64,000 bases of DNA from Tridacna crocea (GCA_943736015.1 OX031062.1:1718501-1782500); one strand, 5' to 3'; counted from the first letter of the stretch, positions 39,560 through 49,511 are shown. Translations and numbers: made by a program. The notes: generated by a model from the sequence alone, not told the origin.

Positions 39560-39729
39560 TTAACCCATTATCGAACTGAAAATTTGAAATTTGGTCTGGG
39601 AAGGGAAGAAAACATTGTGGGGAAAGAAGAAAATGATGGTTACCAGTATTTTCTTCTTTTCCCACAATGTTTTCACAAGGTTTCTTTCTCAGGATGGTTT
39701 AAAATCGGGATTGTGTAGTAAATAGTTAA
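39560..39729 (-). mobile_element. M1 MITE, left internal deletion
   Basis: CCCATTATCGAAC joins directly to TGAAAATTTGAAATT, losing about 60 bp; stem and right end present. Confidence 0.85.
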
Positions 39730-40179
39730 CTCTGTACCACACAATACCGTCTTTTATCGACCTTTAACCCATTACCACACAATCCCTACTTTTGACGCCC
39801 CCGAGAAAGAGGCCTTTTGAAAACACTGTAGGAAAAGGAGAAAATGCTGGTAACCAGCATTTTTCCTTTTCCATCAGTGTTTTCTACCCGTCCCAGAACA
39901 AATTTCAATTTTTCAGTTGCCTTTATTTTGTCATCTGCAACTACTTTCAATTTGAACCAGTCTAAAATTTTGTCATGTGGTAAAGAGTTAAGAATAAGTC
40001 TTTTGAAAACATTGTGGGAAAAGGAGAAAATGCTGGTAAAGAGCATTTTCTCCTTTTCCCACATGTTTTCTACCCTTTCCTTATCAAATTTCAATCTTTG
40101 ACTCACATTTATTTTGTCATCTGCAACAGATGCTTTCAATTTGGATCAGTCCCAATTTTGTCGTTTGGTAAAGAGTTAA
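39726..40179 (+). mobile_element. M1 MITE split by another M1
   Basis: Left end 39726-39763 (CTCTGTACCACACAATACCG) continues after 39991 with GAATAAGTCTTTTGAAAACA and ends at TTAA 40176-40179. Apex GGTAAAGAGC, one arm changed. Confidence 0.85.
39764..39991 (+). mobile_element. M1 MITE, nested
   Basis: Complete copy inserted at CTTTAAG of the outer element, same orientation. Confidence 0.9.
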
Positions 40180-40739
40180 AGGTTTACAAAGTTCAGCTGC
40201 TTAATGCTGTTGCCACACATTATGTTCCTACATCGAAAAAGAAAAAGAAAACAAAAAAAAATGAATTAGGTTAAGAGTGATTTATTCCAGAAACATGATT
40301 TATAAGATTAGTCAGTCATTCTTTTAACTTCATTGGAAGAAAAAAAATTACAGAGATTTCCCAGAGTAATGGTAAAGAAAAAATTTTATCACATGATCAC
40401 ATAGTTACATGCTTTCTGTGTTGGCTCAACTGTTTTCGAAGAAAACATGGAGGTATTGTTGAAGCCGTGGTACCATCTGCTTGTCGTGCAAAAGTTTGTG
40501 AACATTTTCATAAAGACTATTTGGCTAAACTCAGCAGCTTCCAAATTTTAATATGAGAGTTAGTAGCCCTTAATACTGAAGAGAATTATTTACTTCAAAC
40601 TTGGACTGTTTGTAAAGAATCAAAAGAAAACGCATAATACAACAGGGGCAGGTTACTATCAAAGTATTTTTGACACAGTTCTGCTCCTTTTTTCGACTTA
40701 AAATGTTGAAATCAATAAACTGCAGAAAATGTTTTCACT
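40180..40739. other. no recognised feature
   Basis: About 560 bp, A-rich, no repeat or coding signal. Confidence 0.4.
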
Positions 40740-40845
40740 CTAGAGCTTACTCCAAACAAATCCAAGCTTTTGAAAACCTTATGGGAAAAGGAGAAAATGC
40801 TGGTAACCAGTGTTTTCTCCTTTTCCCACAATGTCGTTCATCTTT
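40740..40845 (+). mobile_element. M1 MITE, left part
   Basis: CAAACAAATCCAAGC and a full stem (apex CTGGTAACCAG); the right third is absent. Confidence 0.65.
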
Positions 40846-41040
40846 TTAACCCTTTGTTATACAACAAAAATTCAGACTTATCAAAATTGGAAGCATTTGC
40901 AAACAACAATTTGAAGGTGGCTAAAATGATGAAATAAGTCCTTGACAGAGAAAAAAACATTGTGAGAAAAGGAGAAAATGCTGGTTCCCAAAATGTTTTC
41001 AAAAGTCTTCTCTATTCAGGCACCAGTACTGGATTCTGAT
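40846..41040 (-). mobile_element. M1 MITE, right arm and end lost
   Basis: Left TTAA and CCCTTTGTTATACAACAAAA; GCTGGTTCCCAAAATG marks the collapsed stem. Confidence 0.65.
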
Positions 41041-41367
41041 TTTTGACATGTTATAATCTTTTTTGGGGAAAGTTTGAAACAAGTAATAAGTAAAAGGTTC
41101 AAACAGAATTTCAAAAACAGAATTTCAGAGCAACAAAAACATGGAACTTTTTTTTTTATAAAAAAAGAAATCAGACTGGAACACAGTGAGTTAACAATGA
41201 ACAAAAGATAAGTTCTGAGAAAATTAGGTCAGACTGTTTGTCAGGAGAATAAAAAAGCTTTTATCAGTTATTGGCAGATATGTAAATTTTAAGCTCTGTT
41301 TCTTTTTGGGGGTGTAAAAATGGATTGATTGTTCTAGTTTTTCCTGGAATCAGTTTTTCTCTGGTTT
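41041..41367. other. no recognised feature
   Basis: CAGAATTTCA repeats once; otherwise nothing. Confidence 0.35.
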
Positions 41368-41376
41368 ATGAGCCAT

Positions 41377-41778
41377 GATCTTCGCAAGCCAAGGCTGACA
41401 ATTCACTATGCTACTCTACCCTTGGCGGATCGAGCTTGATTTTTACATTCACCCGATACCCTTTTTCATTGGATGCAGCCAGCTCTAGCTGCAACGAATG
41501 AAATCACGCGTAGCATTTCATCTTTGATAAAAATAGAACAAGGTCCCTACCTTTCGAATAGGAGGTAAACATAGAAACCCACGTAGATGTCTGCTTATCG
41601 CTTCATGTGTATTCGAAAGCGGTTTGTAAAACAATATTTCATTTGCTTTTAGAAATATGATGTAAAGGGGGGTAATAACCAGCATCCGATAGAGGGCGCA
41701 TTGCAGGAATCTCGAAATCGGGCTCAATCAGCCAAGGTAAGATCCACGTAGTGATCGTAAACTTGGCTTGCGAAGATG
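41377..41778. mobile_element. Mutator-like MITE, 402 bp
   Basis: Inverted ends beginning ATCTTCGCAAGCCAAG, with weaker pairing continuing about 65 bp (CCTTGGC, GATTGAGC). Flanked by a 9-bp duplication ATGAGCCAT (41368-41376 and 41779-41787; 10 bp if the next G is counted). More GC-rich than the surroundings. No transposase. Confidence 0.8.
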
Positions 41779-41830
41779 ATGAGCCATGTGTTGTGAAAAG
41801 GGGGTTTAATGAGCCTCTAAAGAAAGTGTT

Positions 41831-41873
41831 GACCCAGGTCAGCCTGTGCAGTCCAGGTAGGCCGACATGGGTC
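41831..41873. repeat. hairpin, H4-like
   Basis: GACCCAGGTCAGCCTG pairs with AGGCCGACATGGGTC around TGCAGTCCAGGT. Confidence 0.6.
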
Positions 41874-41980
41874 AAAACCGTTTAGCTGTTGGTCAATTTT
41901 CTGTATGTCAAAGGGTCATTCTACCTCATGTTTCAGTTAGTTGTTAGACACAAATAGGTTTTATGTATCCATTATAATTT

Positions 41981-42055
41981 GATGGGTGAGTGCAACACCA
42001 TCCTAAGTGCCTACACTTTGTATAGGCACTTAGGATGGTCTTGCACTCACCCATC
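41981..42055. repeat. 75-bp palindrome
   Basis: GATGGGTGAGTGCAA / TTGCACTCACCCATC outside and CCATCCTAAGTGCCTA / TAGGCACTTAGGATGG inside, loop CACTTTGTA. Only a short CAC/TC step interrupts the pairing. Single copy here. Confidence 0.9.
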
Positions 42056-42144
42056 ATATTGTGATGACTTGCTTGGTATCACTCGTCAAAACAGCTTTAG
42101 CCAGAGCCCTGTGCCTTTATGTAAGAAATGTTTTAGTAAAAAAT

Positions 42145-42272
42145 ATTGTGGAAAGTACTTTTTAAAGGAACTGTAGGAAATCATGGATAGTTGCACTGGC
42201 CACCAAGGTATAACTGAAATAATGTTGGAGACAGCAAAAAGCACTATAAAATCATAAAATGAATCAACTTTT
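42145..42272 (+). mobile_element. SINE B, 3' part
   Basis: GTGGAAAGTAC, TTGCACTGGCCACC and AACTGAAATAATGTTGGAGA match the end of the reference copy. Confidence 0.6.
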
Positions 42273-42566
42273 CCTACATTTACAGCAGTGCTACATGTTA
42301 CCTCTATAATGTAGAAAAATCGAAGGGATGTAACTAAGGCTGAACAGTGAAATTGTTCTCATGTAGTTACTTCCCTTATTTTACCCCCCCCTCCTTTTTT
42401 TCCCCCTTCACTACTATAGCTGTTTAGTGTTGCCCCATTATGTTGTTAGCTGATGAAAGGGTTAGCATTCTTTTCCATTTTGTGAAGAAAGTATGAGCCA
42501 TTCTCTGGTGAAAGGGGGTTAAAGGCGTCTCTTTGATCAATCAAGTGGACACATTGTTGAGGTTAC
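42273..42566. other. unique stretch with small inverted repeat
   Basis: AAGGGATGTAACTA (about 42321) pairs with TAGTTACTTCCCTT (about 42365). A pyrimidine-rich CCCCCC/TTTTTT tract follows. Confidence 0.5.
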
Positions 42567-42842
42567 TTAACTTTTTACCAAACTACAAAATTTTAGACTT
42601 GTGCAAATTGAAAGGATTTGCAGACGACAAATTAAATGTAACTGAAATAATGGTTTTTGCTTTGGATGGTGAAGTAAACATTGTTTGAACAGGAGAAAAT
42701 GCTGTTCACCAGCATTTTCTCCTTTTCCCATAATGTTTTCTGTTTTATCAAAGAAAAATAGCACCATTTTAGCCACATTGAAATTATCATCTGCAAATGC
42801 TTTTGATTTGCACGGGAGTAAAATTTTGTCATTTGGCAAAGA
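42567..42842. mobile_element. M1-derived MITE with two AAACGAC-type ends
   Basis: The left half is the minus-type end (ACCAAACTACAAAATTTTAG) and the right half is also that end in reverse (AAAATTTTGTCATTTGGCAAAG). The ACACAATCCC half is absent. Stem nearly complete; right TTAA lost. Confidence 0.75.
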
Positions 42843-43115
42843 TATGTTTCCAGCAATTTTATAAATATATGTGTTGTCGCAGTATGTCCTGAATTTGTGG
42901 ACAAATTTAGAGTCTGTACTGAATTATTGATGGTTTTCTAGTATGGTAACCAAATTAGTCCATGAAACAAACATTCTTGAAAACATGCAGCAGAAATTCT
43001 CGTTGAAGAACCAGGTGTTTTTTCAGTGTTTTTTTTTTTCGCTGGAAGGTTTTCAAAACCTTGTTTTGTCCTTTCCCCACGTTTTCTACCTGACCTAAGG
43101 CAATCACTATCCTTT

Positions 43116-43347
43116 TTAACTCTTTACTAGACAAAAAAAAAACCCTACCCTTTTCCAAACTGAAACCATTTGCAGATGACAATTTCAATGTGGCTCAAAT
43201 GGTGCAATTTTTCCATGATGTGGTAGAAAACATTGTGAAAAAAGGAGAAAATGCTGGTAACCAACAATTTCTCCTTTTACCACAATGTTTTCCAAAGGCT
43301 TCTTTCCCAGGGTCGTTAAAAATCATCATTGTGTGGTAAAGAGTTAA
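43116..43347 (-). mobile_element. M1 MITE, full length
   Basis: TTAA both sides; left end with a long A run; apex CTGGTAACC opposite to the norm. A related stem scrap lies just before it. Confidence 0.85.
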
Positions 43348-43356
43348 TCTGTCTTG

Positions 43357-43454
43357 AACCCTTAATCAAATAACCTGTGACTAATGGACCCTGATGAAGA
43401 AAACTCTAGAAAACATTGTGTGAAAAGGAAAATAGCTGCTTGGTAAAGGGTTAA
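43357..43454 (+). mobile_element. M1 MITE, large internal deletion
   Basis: CCCTTAATCAAATAACC, one stem arm, then directly GCTTGGTAAAGGGTTAA. Confidence 0.65.
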
Positions 43455-43468
43455 ATATTCTCTTTACT

Positions 43469-43697
43469 TTAACCTATTACCAAACGACAATATTTTAGAT
43501 TGGTCCAAATTGAAAGCATTTGCAGACGACAAAATAAAAATGACTGAAAATTTGAAATTTGTTTTGTGAAGGGTAGAAAACATTGTGGGAAAAGGAGAAA
43601 ATGCTGGTTACCAGCATTTTCTCCTTTTCCCACAATGTTTTTTAAAGGCTTCTTTCTCAGGGGTGTCAAAAGTAGGGATTGTGTGGTAATGGGTTAA
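43469..43697 (-). mobile_element. M1 MITE, intact
   Basis: Perfect stem; TTAA both sides; very close to the 14538 copy in sequence. Confidence 0.92.
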
Positions 43698-43818
43698 TTG
43701 TTTTAAAAGCTTTTAAAAACATCGTTAGAAAAGGAGAAAATGCTGGTAACCAGCAATATCTCCTTTTTCACAATGTTTTCTACTGTTCCCACAACAAATC
43801 TAAATTGTAATGTTTTCA
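43694..43818 (+). mobile_element. M1 MITE, ends lost
   Basis: Follows TTAA; most of the left end missing; broken after CAACAAATCTAAATTG by repeat R3. Confidence 0.65.
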
Positions 43819-43934
43819 GGGGGTATACTGGAATCAGGCTGTCTGTCCATTTGTCCATCTGTGTGTCCGTCCGTGTGTCTGTCTGTATACAAATAATTGC
43901 CTGTTCCTGTTTCAAAGTGCTGGTGGGGGGTATT
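43819..43934 (+). repeat. dispersed repeat R3, short copy
   Basis: GGGGGTATACTGGAATCAGG, a CTGTCTGTCC-rich stretch, and a closing GTGGGGGGTATTA. Shares both edges with 45539-45842. Confidence 0.65.
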
Positions 43935-44155
43935 AATCCTTTACCACACAATGACAACTTTTAACGCCCCTGAGGAAGAAGCCTTTTGAAAACATTGTGG
44001 GAATAGGAGAAAATGCTGGTAATCAGCATTTTCTCCTTTTCCCACAAAGTTTTCTACCCTATTAAAGCAAAATTGCCTCATTTGAATTATTGTCTTCAAA
44101 AATAATGCTTTCAATTTGGATAGGTGGAAGATTTTGCTGTGTGGTAAAGGGTTAA
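43933..44155 (+). mobile_element. M1 MITE, intact
   Basis: TTAA both sides; right half CCTCATTTGAATTATTG. Its last 94 bp are duplicated beyond the next MITE. Confidence 0.9.
44062..44155 (+). repeat. TTAA-bounded 94-bp segment, copy 1
   Basis: Starts at an internal TTAA (TTAAAGCAAAATTGCC) and ends at the terminal TTAA of the M1 copy. Confidence 0.9.
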
Positions 44156-44377
44156 CCCATTACCACACGAGAAAATTTAGACTGGTCTAAATTGAAAGCA
44201 TTTGCAGACAACAAATAAAGGTGACTGAAAAATTGAAATTTCTTCTGGGAAGGGTAGAAAACACTGTGGGAAAAGGAGAAATGCTGGTTACCAGCATTTT
44301 CTCCTTTTCCAACAGTGTTTTCAAAAGGCTTCTTTGTCAGGGGCATCAAAAGTAGGGATTGTTTTGTAATGGGTTAA
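44152..44377 (-). mobile_element. M1 MITE, opposite orientation
   Basis: Complete, TTAA both sides, lying between the two 94-bp copies. Confidence 0.9.
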
Positions 44378-44467
44378 AGCAAGATTGCTCCATTTGAATT
44401 ATTGTCCTCAAAAATAATGCTTTCAATTTGGATAGGTAAAAAATTTTGCTATGTGGTAAAGGGTTAA
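44374..44467 (+). repeat. TTAA-bounded 94-bp segment, copy 2
   Basis: TTAAAGCAAGATTGCTCC to GGTAAAGGGTTAA, same length as copy 1 with several substitutions. Confidence 0.9.
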
Positions 44468-44725
44468 GTCACAATCGGTGACAGCACTAGTTGTGGTTTG
44501 GTAAAGCATTAAAAAAAAAAAGAAGGAAAGAACAGTGGCAGAAGACATAACGATTACCAAGAAAAGCATCCTGTCTGATCCATTCATCTGTGCTAATTGA
44601 ATCGGCTCATTAGAGATAATTGGTTTGTCCAAGACATGTGCCAAACACAAAATAAGATTTCTGTCCAGGGATATGTCATGTGCATATTTTTTGTCTGCGA
44701 TTATTGATATAATAAAGCCCAGGGC
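44468..44725. other. short unique stretch
   Basis: An M1 end scrap (GTGGTTTGGTAAAGCATTAA, about 44492) is the only recognised item. Confidence 0.4.
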
Positions 44726-44878
44726 CCGAATTCACCAACCATTCTTAAAAACGTTCTCTGTCTTTTTCTCCATAATTTTCTACATTTGCAAGTAACACAA
44801 CTTCTGATTGGCTACACCATTTGGTTTAGCCAATCTAAAGTTGTGTTACTTACAAATTAGAAAACCTTGGAGAACAGG
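44726..44878. mobile_element. H2 hairpin MITE
   Basis: CACCAACCATTCTTAAAAAC, AAGTAACACAACTTCTGATT and the reverse arm GCCAATCTAAAGTTGTGTTA around CACCATTTGGTTTAG. The right tip is lost in AGAACAGGCC. Confidence 0.75.
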
Positions 44879-44934
44879 CCCAGTTCTCACTGTCATGGTA
44901 TCACTATTGTGCCAGTGTCCCTGGCTAAAGATAG

Positions 44935-45163
44935 TTAACTCTTTACCAAACGACAAAAATTTAGACTTGTCCAAATTGAAAGCACTTACAGATGACAAAA
45001 TAAATGTGGCTCAGAAATGGAAATTTATTTTGGGAAGGGTAGAAAACATTGTTGGAAAGGGAGAAAATGCTGGTTACCAGCATTTTCTCCTTTTCCGACA
45101 ATGTTTTAGAAAAACTTCTTTTTCCGGGTTGTTAAAAGTGGAGTGTTTATGGTATAGAGTTTA
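44935..45163 (-). mobile_element. M1 MITE, full length
   Basis: Left TTAA; right changed to TTTA. Stem change GTTGGAAAGG / CCTTTTCCGAC is only partly mirrored. Confidence 0.85.
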
Positions 45164-45177
45164 GAGGTTTTTGCAGA

Positions 45178-45237
45178 CAGTGCAGATTAAGATCAGACTG
45201 CTCTGACTGTGCAGTCTGGTAGTGAATCTACAGTGTC
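45178..45237. mobile_element. H1 hairpin element
   Basis: AGATTAAGATCAGACTGC pairs with GCAGTCTGGTAGTGAATCT. Confidence 0.65.
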
Positions 45238-45538
45238 CACTACTTTCAAATAGTGAACTATCGACTCGAGTTCATTATTTCAATTGAGGAAGCTGCTTAA
45301 GGGCAGATCTCGCAGTCTGGTTCGGATGCTGCTTGGTAAAGAAAAGCCGATTTACTGTGTTGATCTGGGAACTGTTTCTTAAAAATGGCTTGCACACACA
45401 GTAACCATGGTTATTGTGGTAATTGTTTTCTTGAAGAAGAATATTTAAATTTGATCCCCAAAGTAGTCGTTTATTTCTCAGTTTACTTGCTGTTGTTTAC
45501 AGTGCATGACAGTAGTTTGCCTAGTTAAACCCCCACAA
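45238..45538. other. no recognised feature
   Basis: Unique sequence, nothing seen. Confidence 0.35.
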
Positions 45539-45842
45539 CGTAGTGAAGGGGGTATACTGGAATTGGCATGGCTCTCAGAGTCTGTCTGTCTGTCCATAGA
45601 CACAAATTTGTCCGGAGCAATACTCCTACAGTTTTTCACATACTGAACTCTAATTTACACACAGTTCCTATACATGTATATATATGAAGTTGCGCATGTA
45701 CAATATTAATGACCCTGCTGCGATTTGTTACAGAGTTATCTCCCCTTGAATGTTTCTCAACTCTTACTTTTGTACTTAACCATTCTGCATTCTGTGACAA
45801 AGACCCAATTTTGTAACAAAGAGCTGGTGGGGGGTATAATTA
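45539..45842 (+). repeat. dispersed repeat R3, long copy
   Basis: Opens AAGGGGGTATACTGGAATTG with CTGTCTGTCTGTCC, closes AGCTGGTGGGGGGTATAATT, like 43819. A non-coding dispersed family. Confidence 0.65.
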
Positions 45843-46352
45843 TGTTTACTGATAGCTCTAGTTTATCATGGCAATGCTTGGTGTCTTCTGTGGTGCCAAT
45901 GGTGGTGTCCCGATAAATGCTGGTACCATCCTGTTATACCATATTTGTGCCCGAAAGACAGGCCAGAGTTACCCGATGGCTACAACATTTAGAGGCCCAG
46001 GGATGCATCCCTACTTGAGATGGGTGAATTTTTGTGACGTTGTCCAAGCAAGATGCATCAGATCACTAGCCTAATACTACAATTGTGGAACCCAGGGCAT
46101 ACATGAATAAATGAACTTCCATATTGGTTTAAATGAAATAGTTAAAAATGGCATTAAACGCTATTTGTTTACTGGTTGACAAAGCCAAGCCAAAGGGTTA
46201 GATCTTGGTTAAAAGAAAATATGCTAATGGGAAAAATAATTAGGACTATGTCAACAGTTTCTTGTAAAGTAATCAAAGTTTGCTCACATTATTAGAGAAC
46301 CAGTCCAGAGTTTTGGCACCCCATCTGTTTTCCTGTACCCCATCTGTAACCT
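45843..46352. other. possible worn SINE
   Basis: AATAGTTAAAAATGGCATTAAACGC near 46136-46160 resembles a SINE tail, but no tRNA-like head is clear. The rest is unrecognised. Confidence 0.35.
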
Positions 46353-46468
46353 TTAGCTCTTTACTACACAATCCCTACTTTTAATGACCCTTGGTTACCA
46401 GCATTTTCTCCTTTTCCAACAATGTTTTCAAAATATGTCTTTCTCAGGGTTGAGTGGTAAAGGGTTAA
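46353..46468. mobile_element. M1-derived short element with two ACACAATCCC-type ends
   Basis: Left CTCTTTACTACACAATCCC and right CTTTCTCAGGGTTGAGTGGTA are both that half. Only the right stem arm remains. Confidence 0.7.
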
Positions 46469-46694
46469 CCCTTTACCAGACAATCCCAACTTTTAACAAC
46501 CCTGAGGAAGAAGCCTTTTTGAAAACATTGTGGGAAAAGGAGAAAATGCTGGTAACCAGCATTTTCTCCCTTTCCCACAATGTTTTCTAGCCATACTAGA
46601 ATAAATTTTAATTTGTGAGCCACATTTGATTTTGCCGTTTGCAAATGCTTTCAATTTGGACCAGTCTAAAATTTTGTGTTTGGTAAAGAGTTAA
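46465..46694 (+). mobile_element. M1 MITE, intact
   Basis: TTAA both sides; right half AATTTGTGAGCCACATTTG. Confidence 0.9.
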
Positions 46695-46724
46695 ATAGAC
46701 AGATGGTTTAGGATACAGTCTGTG

Positions 46725-46953
46725 TTAACCCTTTACTCCATAGATACTCGTTTTAACAGATTGCTTGTAGGAGCCTGTAGAAAACATTGTGGCAAAAGGT
46801 GAAATTGCTCGTGACGAGCAATTTCACCTTTTGCCACAATGTTTTCTATGCTATCAAAAGGTGTCATATACACATAAGAAACAGCTTCATCCTTACTGTT
46901 TTTTAGAGTCAATAAGAGATACCATACAAATGCCTTATGGGGTAAGCGGTTAA
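46725..46953 (+). mobile_element. M2 MITE, intact
   Basis: TTAA both sides; apex GCTCGTGACGAGC; stem perfect. Confidence 0.92.
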
Positions 46954-47053
46954 GATAGATGAAACCATGTATAACATGTCATTTCCTGCTATAGACATGT
47001 GCGAAACCAATACTTTGTCTTATGTGAGGAAATGAATCTTCATCTGCTTAGTT

Positions 47054-47562
47054 CATTGATTGATTGATTGTATGCTGCTTAAGTCTGTACCAAATAACAA
47101 AAGTTTAGACTGGTCCACATTGAAAGCATTTGCAGACAAATTTGTTCTGGGAGGGTAGAAAACATTGTGGGGAAAGGAGAAAATGCTGGTTACCAGTATT
47201 TTCTCCTTTTCCCATAATGTTTTCAAAAGCCCTTTTTTCAGGATCTTGAAAACCAGGGATTGTTTGGTAAAGGGTTAATGCCATTTTCAACATTATTTCA
47301 GTTATATTGCAGGGGCCAGTGTACCTTTTCATGCTTTCCTGGAAGTTTTTTGACCTGAGTATTTTACACAGTATTCTTTCCAAGCCATTTTTGTCTACTT
47401 TGCCAGACAATCAGTGAAGAAACATCGCTCAGCAGTGAGAGAGTAATGAATCCTGTCAGAATGACTATCATTAAGCCTCAGAAAGAAATTGGCAAAGGCA
47501 CCTGGGATCGCATCAGCAACCCACTATTGTCAAGTCTTGTACGCTACAGACTAAGCTACCGG
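47054..47562 (-). mobile_element. SINE B, minus strand, MITE in its tail
   Basis: Tail ATTGATTGATTGATTG (47054), MITE, then TGCCATTTTCAACATTATTT to the head (AAGTCTTGTACGCTACAG). B-box region in reverse near 47500-47520 is worn. Confidence 0.8.
47079..47278 (-). mobile_element. M1 MITE at a SINE-tail TTAA
   Basis: TTAA both sides; about 25 bp lost after GCAGACAAA. Right end AACCAGGGATTGTTTGG. Confidence 0.88.
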
Positions 47563-47566
47563 GGCC

Positions 47567-47752
47567 GGTATTCACCTACCATTCTTGAGAATATTCTTAG
47601 TCTTATTCTCCAAGGTTTTCTAAATTTGTAAGTAACACAACTTCTGATTGGCTAAACCTTCTTCTGATTGGCTAAACCATTCGGTTTAGCCAATCAGAAG
47701 TTGTGTTACTTACAAATGTAGAAAATTCTGGAGAATAAAACAAAGAATGTTT
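47567..47752. mobile_element. H2 hairpin MITE, best copy
   Basis: GTATTCACCTACCATTCTTG, AAGTAACACAACTTCTGATT and its mirror ACAACTTCTGATTGG are all present. CTTCTGATTGGCTAAACC occurs twice in the left arm, an arm-internal duplication. Confidence 0.8.
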
Positions 47753-47798
47753 GTCTACTAAGAGAATTGCCAGAAATATGAATACAATTTTACCAAGT

Positions 47799-48027
47799 TT
47801 AACCCTTTACTCCATAGATACTCATTTCTATGCATTGCTTGTAGGAGCCTTTGGAAAATATTGTGGCAAAAGGTGAAATTGCTCGTCATGGGCAATTTCA
47901 CCTTTTGTCACAGTGTTTTCTATGCTATCAAAACGTATCATATACACATAAGAAACGGCTTCATCGTTGCTGTTATTTAGGGTCAATTAGAGATACAATA
48001 GAAATGCCTTATGGGGTAAAAAGTCAA
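47799..48027 (+). mobile_element. M2 MITE, intact
   Basis: Left TTAA, right TCAA. Apex GCTCGTCATGGGC has the centre base of the other orientation plus one mismatch. Confidence 0.88.
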
Positions 48028-48132
48028 TTGTTATCCTGCTAAAAAACTAAAGATGAAATTTTCAATTCGATGGTATTACCCAATTATTGCTATATCAGGG
48101 TTGTGGTTTTAGGAATAACACCTTCTTATTGG

Positions 48133-48190
48133 ACAGTATAGATCTAAGATCAGACTGCATGTTCTGTACACTCTGGTTTTGATCTAAACT
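48133..48190. mobile_element. H1 hairpin element
   Basis: AGTATAGATCTAAGATCAGA pairs with CTCTGGTTTTGATCTAAACT; followed by CGCAAAAGGTCAGTGAGT. Confidence 0.72.
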
Positions 48191-48224
48191 ACCCGCAAAA
48201 GGTCAGTGAGTCACATTGAGTATC

Positions 48225-48452
48225 TTAACTCATGACGAAACGACAAAATTTTAGGTTTGTCCAAATCGAAAGCATTTGCGTAGACAAAATAAAAGTGACT
48301 TAAAATTTGAAATTTGGTTTGTGAAGGGTAGAAAACATTGTGGGAAAAGGAGAAAATGCTGGTTACCAGCATTTTCTCCTTTTCCCACAATGTTTTCTAA
48401 AGGCTTCTTTCTCAGGGACGTCAAAAGTAGGAATTGTGTGTTAATGGGTTAA
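48225..48452 (-). mobile_element. M1 MITE, intact
   Basis: TTAA both sides; perfect stem; right end GTGTTAATGGG. Confidence 0.9.
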
Positions 48453-48592
48453 GGGGTAATCATGGATATTTCTGGTTGTACAAAGGAGTTGACATATTTC
48501 CATGTCTTTCTGTTGCCAGGATGTATTTAAGAATTAACCATTTTCATTCAGAAATGCTCCACTGCATGCAAGACATAATTGCCTCACCTCAT

Positions 48593-48822
48593 TTAAACCC
48601 TTTACCACAAAATCCTGAGTTTTTAACAGCCCTGACGAAGAAGGCCTTCTGAAAACATCGTGGGAAAAGGAGAAAATGCTGGTTACCAGCATTTTCTCCT
48701 TTTCCCGCAATGTTTTTTACCTGTCTCAGAACAAATTTCAATTTTTAAGTAACATTTAATATTTTGTCTGCTTCTTCTTTGAATTTGAACTTCTCAAAAA
48801 TTCTGTCATTTGGTAAAGGTTG
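48593..48822 (+). mobile_element. M1 MITE, right edge in poly-G
   Basis: Left TTAA; right end GGTAAAGGTT runs into a G run. Apex GGTTACC opposite to the norm. Confidence 0.85.
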
Positions 48823-48958
48823 GGGGGGGGGGGGAGGAAGGCGGCGTCTCTGTTAATTCAATCAAAGTCCTGCTGGTGTGAGTTCTAATTTTGCATGCTG
48901 ATTGATCCTGTTATTTTCAGCCTATCTTCAACCCGAGTCCAACTTTGCAGACTTTTTA

Positions 48959-49125
48959 TTATACGCCCGAAGGGTCATATTATGTTACGACCCCGGTCTG
49001 CTGGCCGGCTGTCTTTCCGTTAGTTATTTCTTGTGCGCACAACTCTTCCTACAGTTTCCATTGGAATAAGTTCGAACTTACTACAATGAATCTCTATGAT
49101 GTGAAGTTGGGCATGTGACTTTCAA
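48959..49125. repeat. possible R3-like repeat
   Basis: ATTATACGCCCGAAGGG, GGCTGTCTTTCCG and TCTATGATGTGAAGTTGGGC recall the layout of 45539; uncertain. Confidence 0.35.
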
Positions 49126-49131
49126 AATTTG

Positions 49132-49218
49132 ATGAGCAATTTCTCCTTTTCCCACAGTGTTTTCAAAAGAATTATACTGCAGACATGTAAAAAGAAGGGC
49201 TTGTTTGAGAAAGGGTTA
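49132..49218 (-). mobile_element. M3 MITE, truncated at the apex
   Basis: Starts exactly at GAGCAATTTCTCC and runs to GAGAAAGGGTTAA. The left half is missing from the palindrome centre outward. Confidence 0.75.
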
Positions 49219-49271
49219 AGCCTACCTTCAGCACAAGTCCAACTTTTTACACTTTTGTTATAGACAGCTGC

Positions 49272-49511
49272 TTAACCCTTTACCACACTGTGAATGCCGA
49301 CTTTTGACGACCCTGAGAAAGAAAGCCTTTGAAAAAATTGTGGGAAAAGGAGAAAATGCTGGTAACCAGTAACCAGCATTTTCTCCTTTTCCCATAATGT
49401 TTTCTACCCTTTTCAAATCGAATTTCAATTTTTGATTCACATTTATTTTGTCTTCTGCAAATGCTTCCAATTTGGATCAGTCCAAAATTTTGTTGTTTGG
49501 TAAAGAGCTAT
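49272..49511 (+). mobile_element. M1 MITE with duplicated apex
   Basis: GGTAACCAGTAACCAGC at the centre shows an apex duplication of 7 bp; right flank CTAT. Confidence 0.88.
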
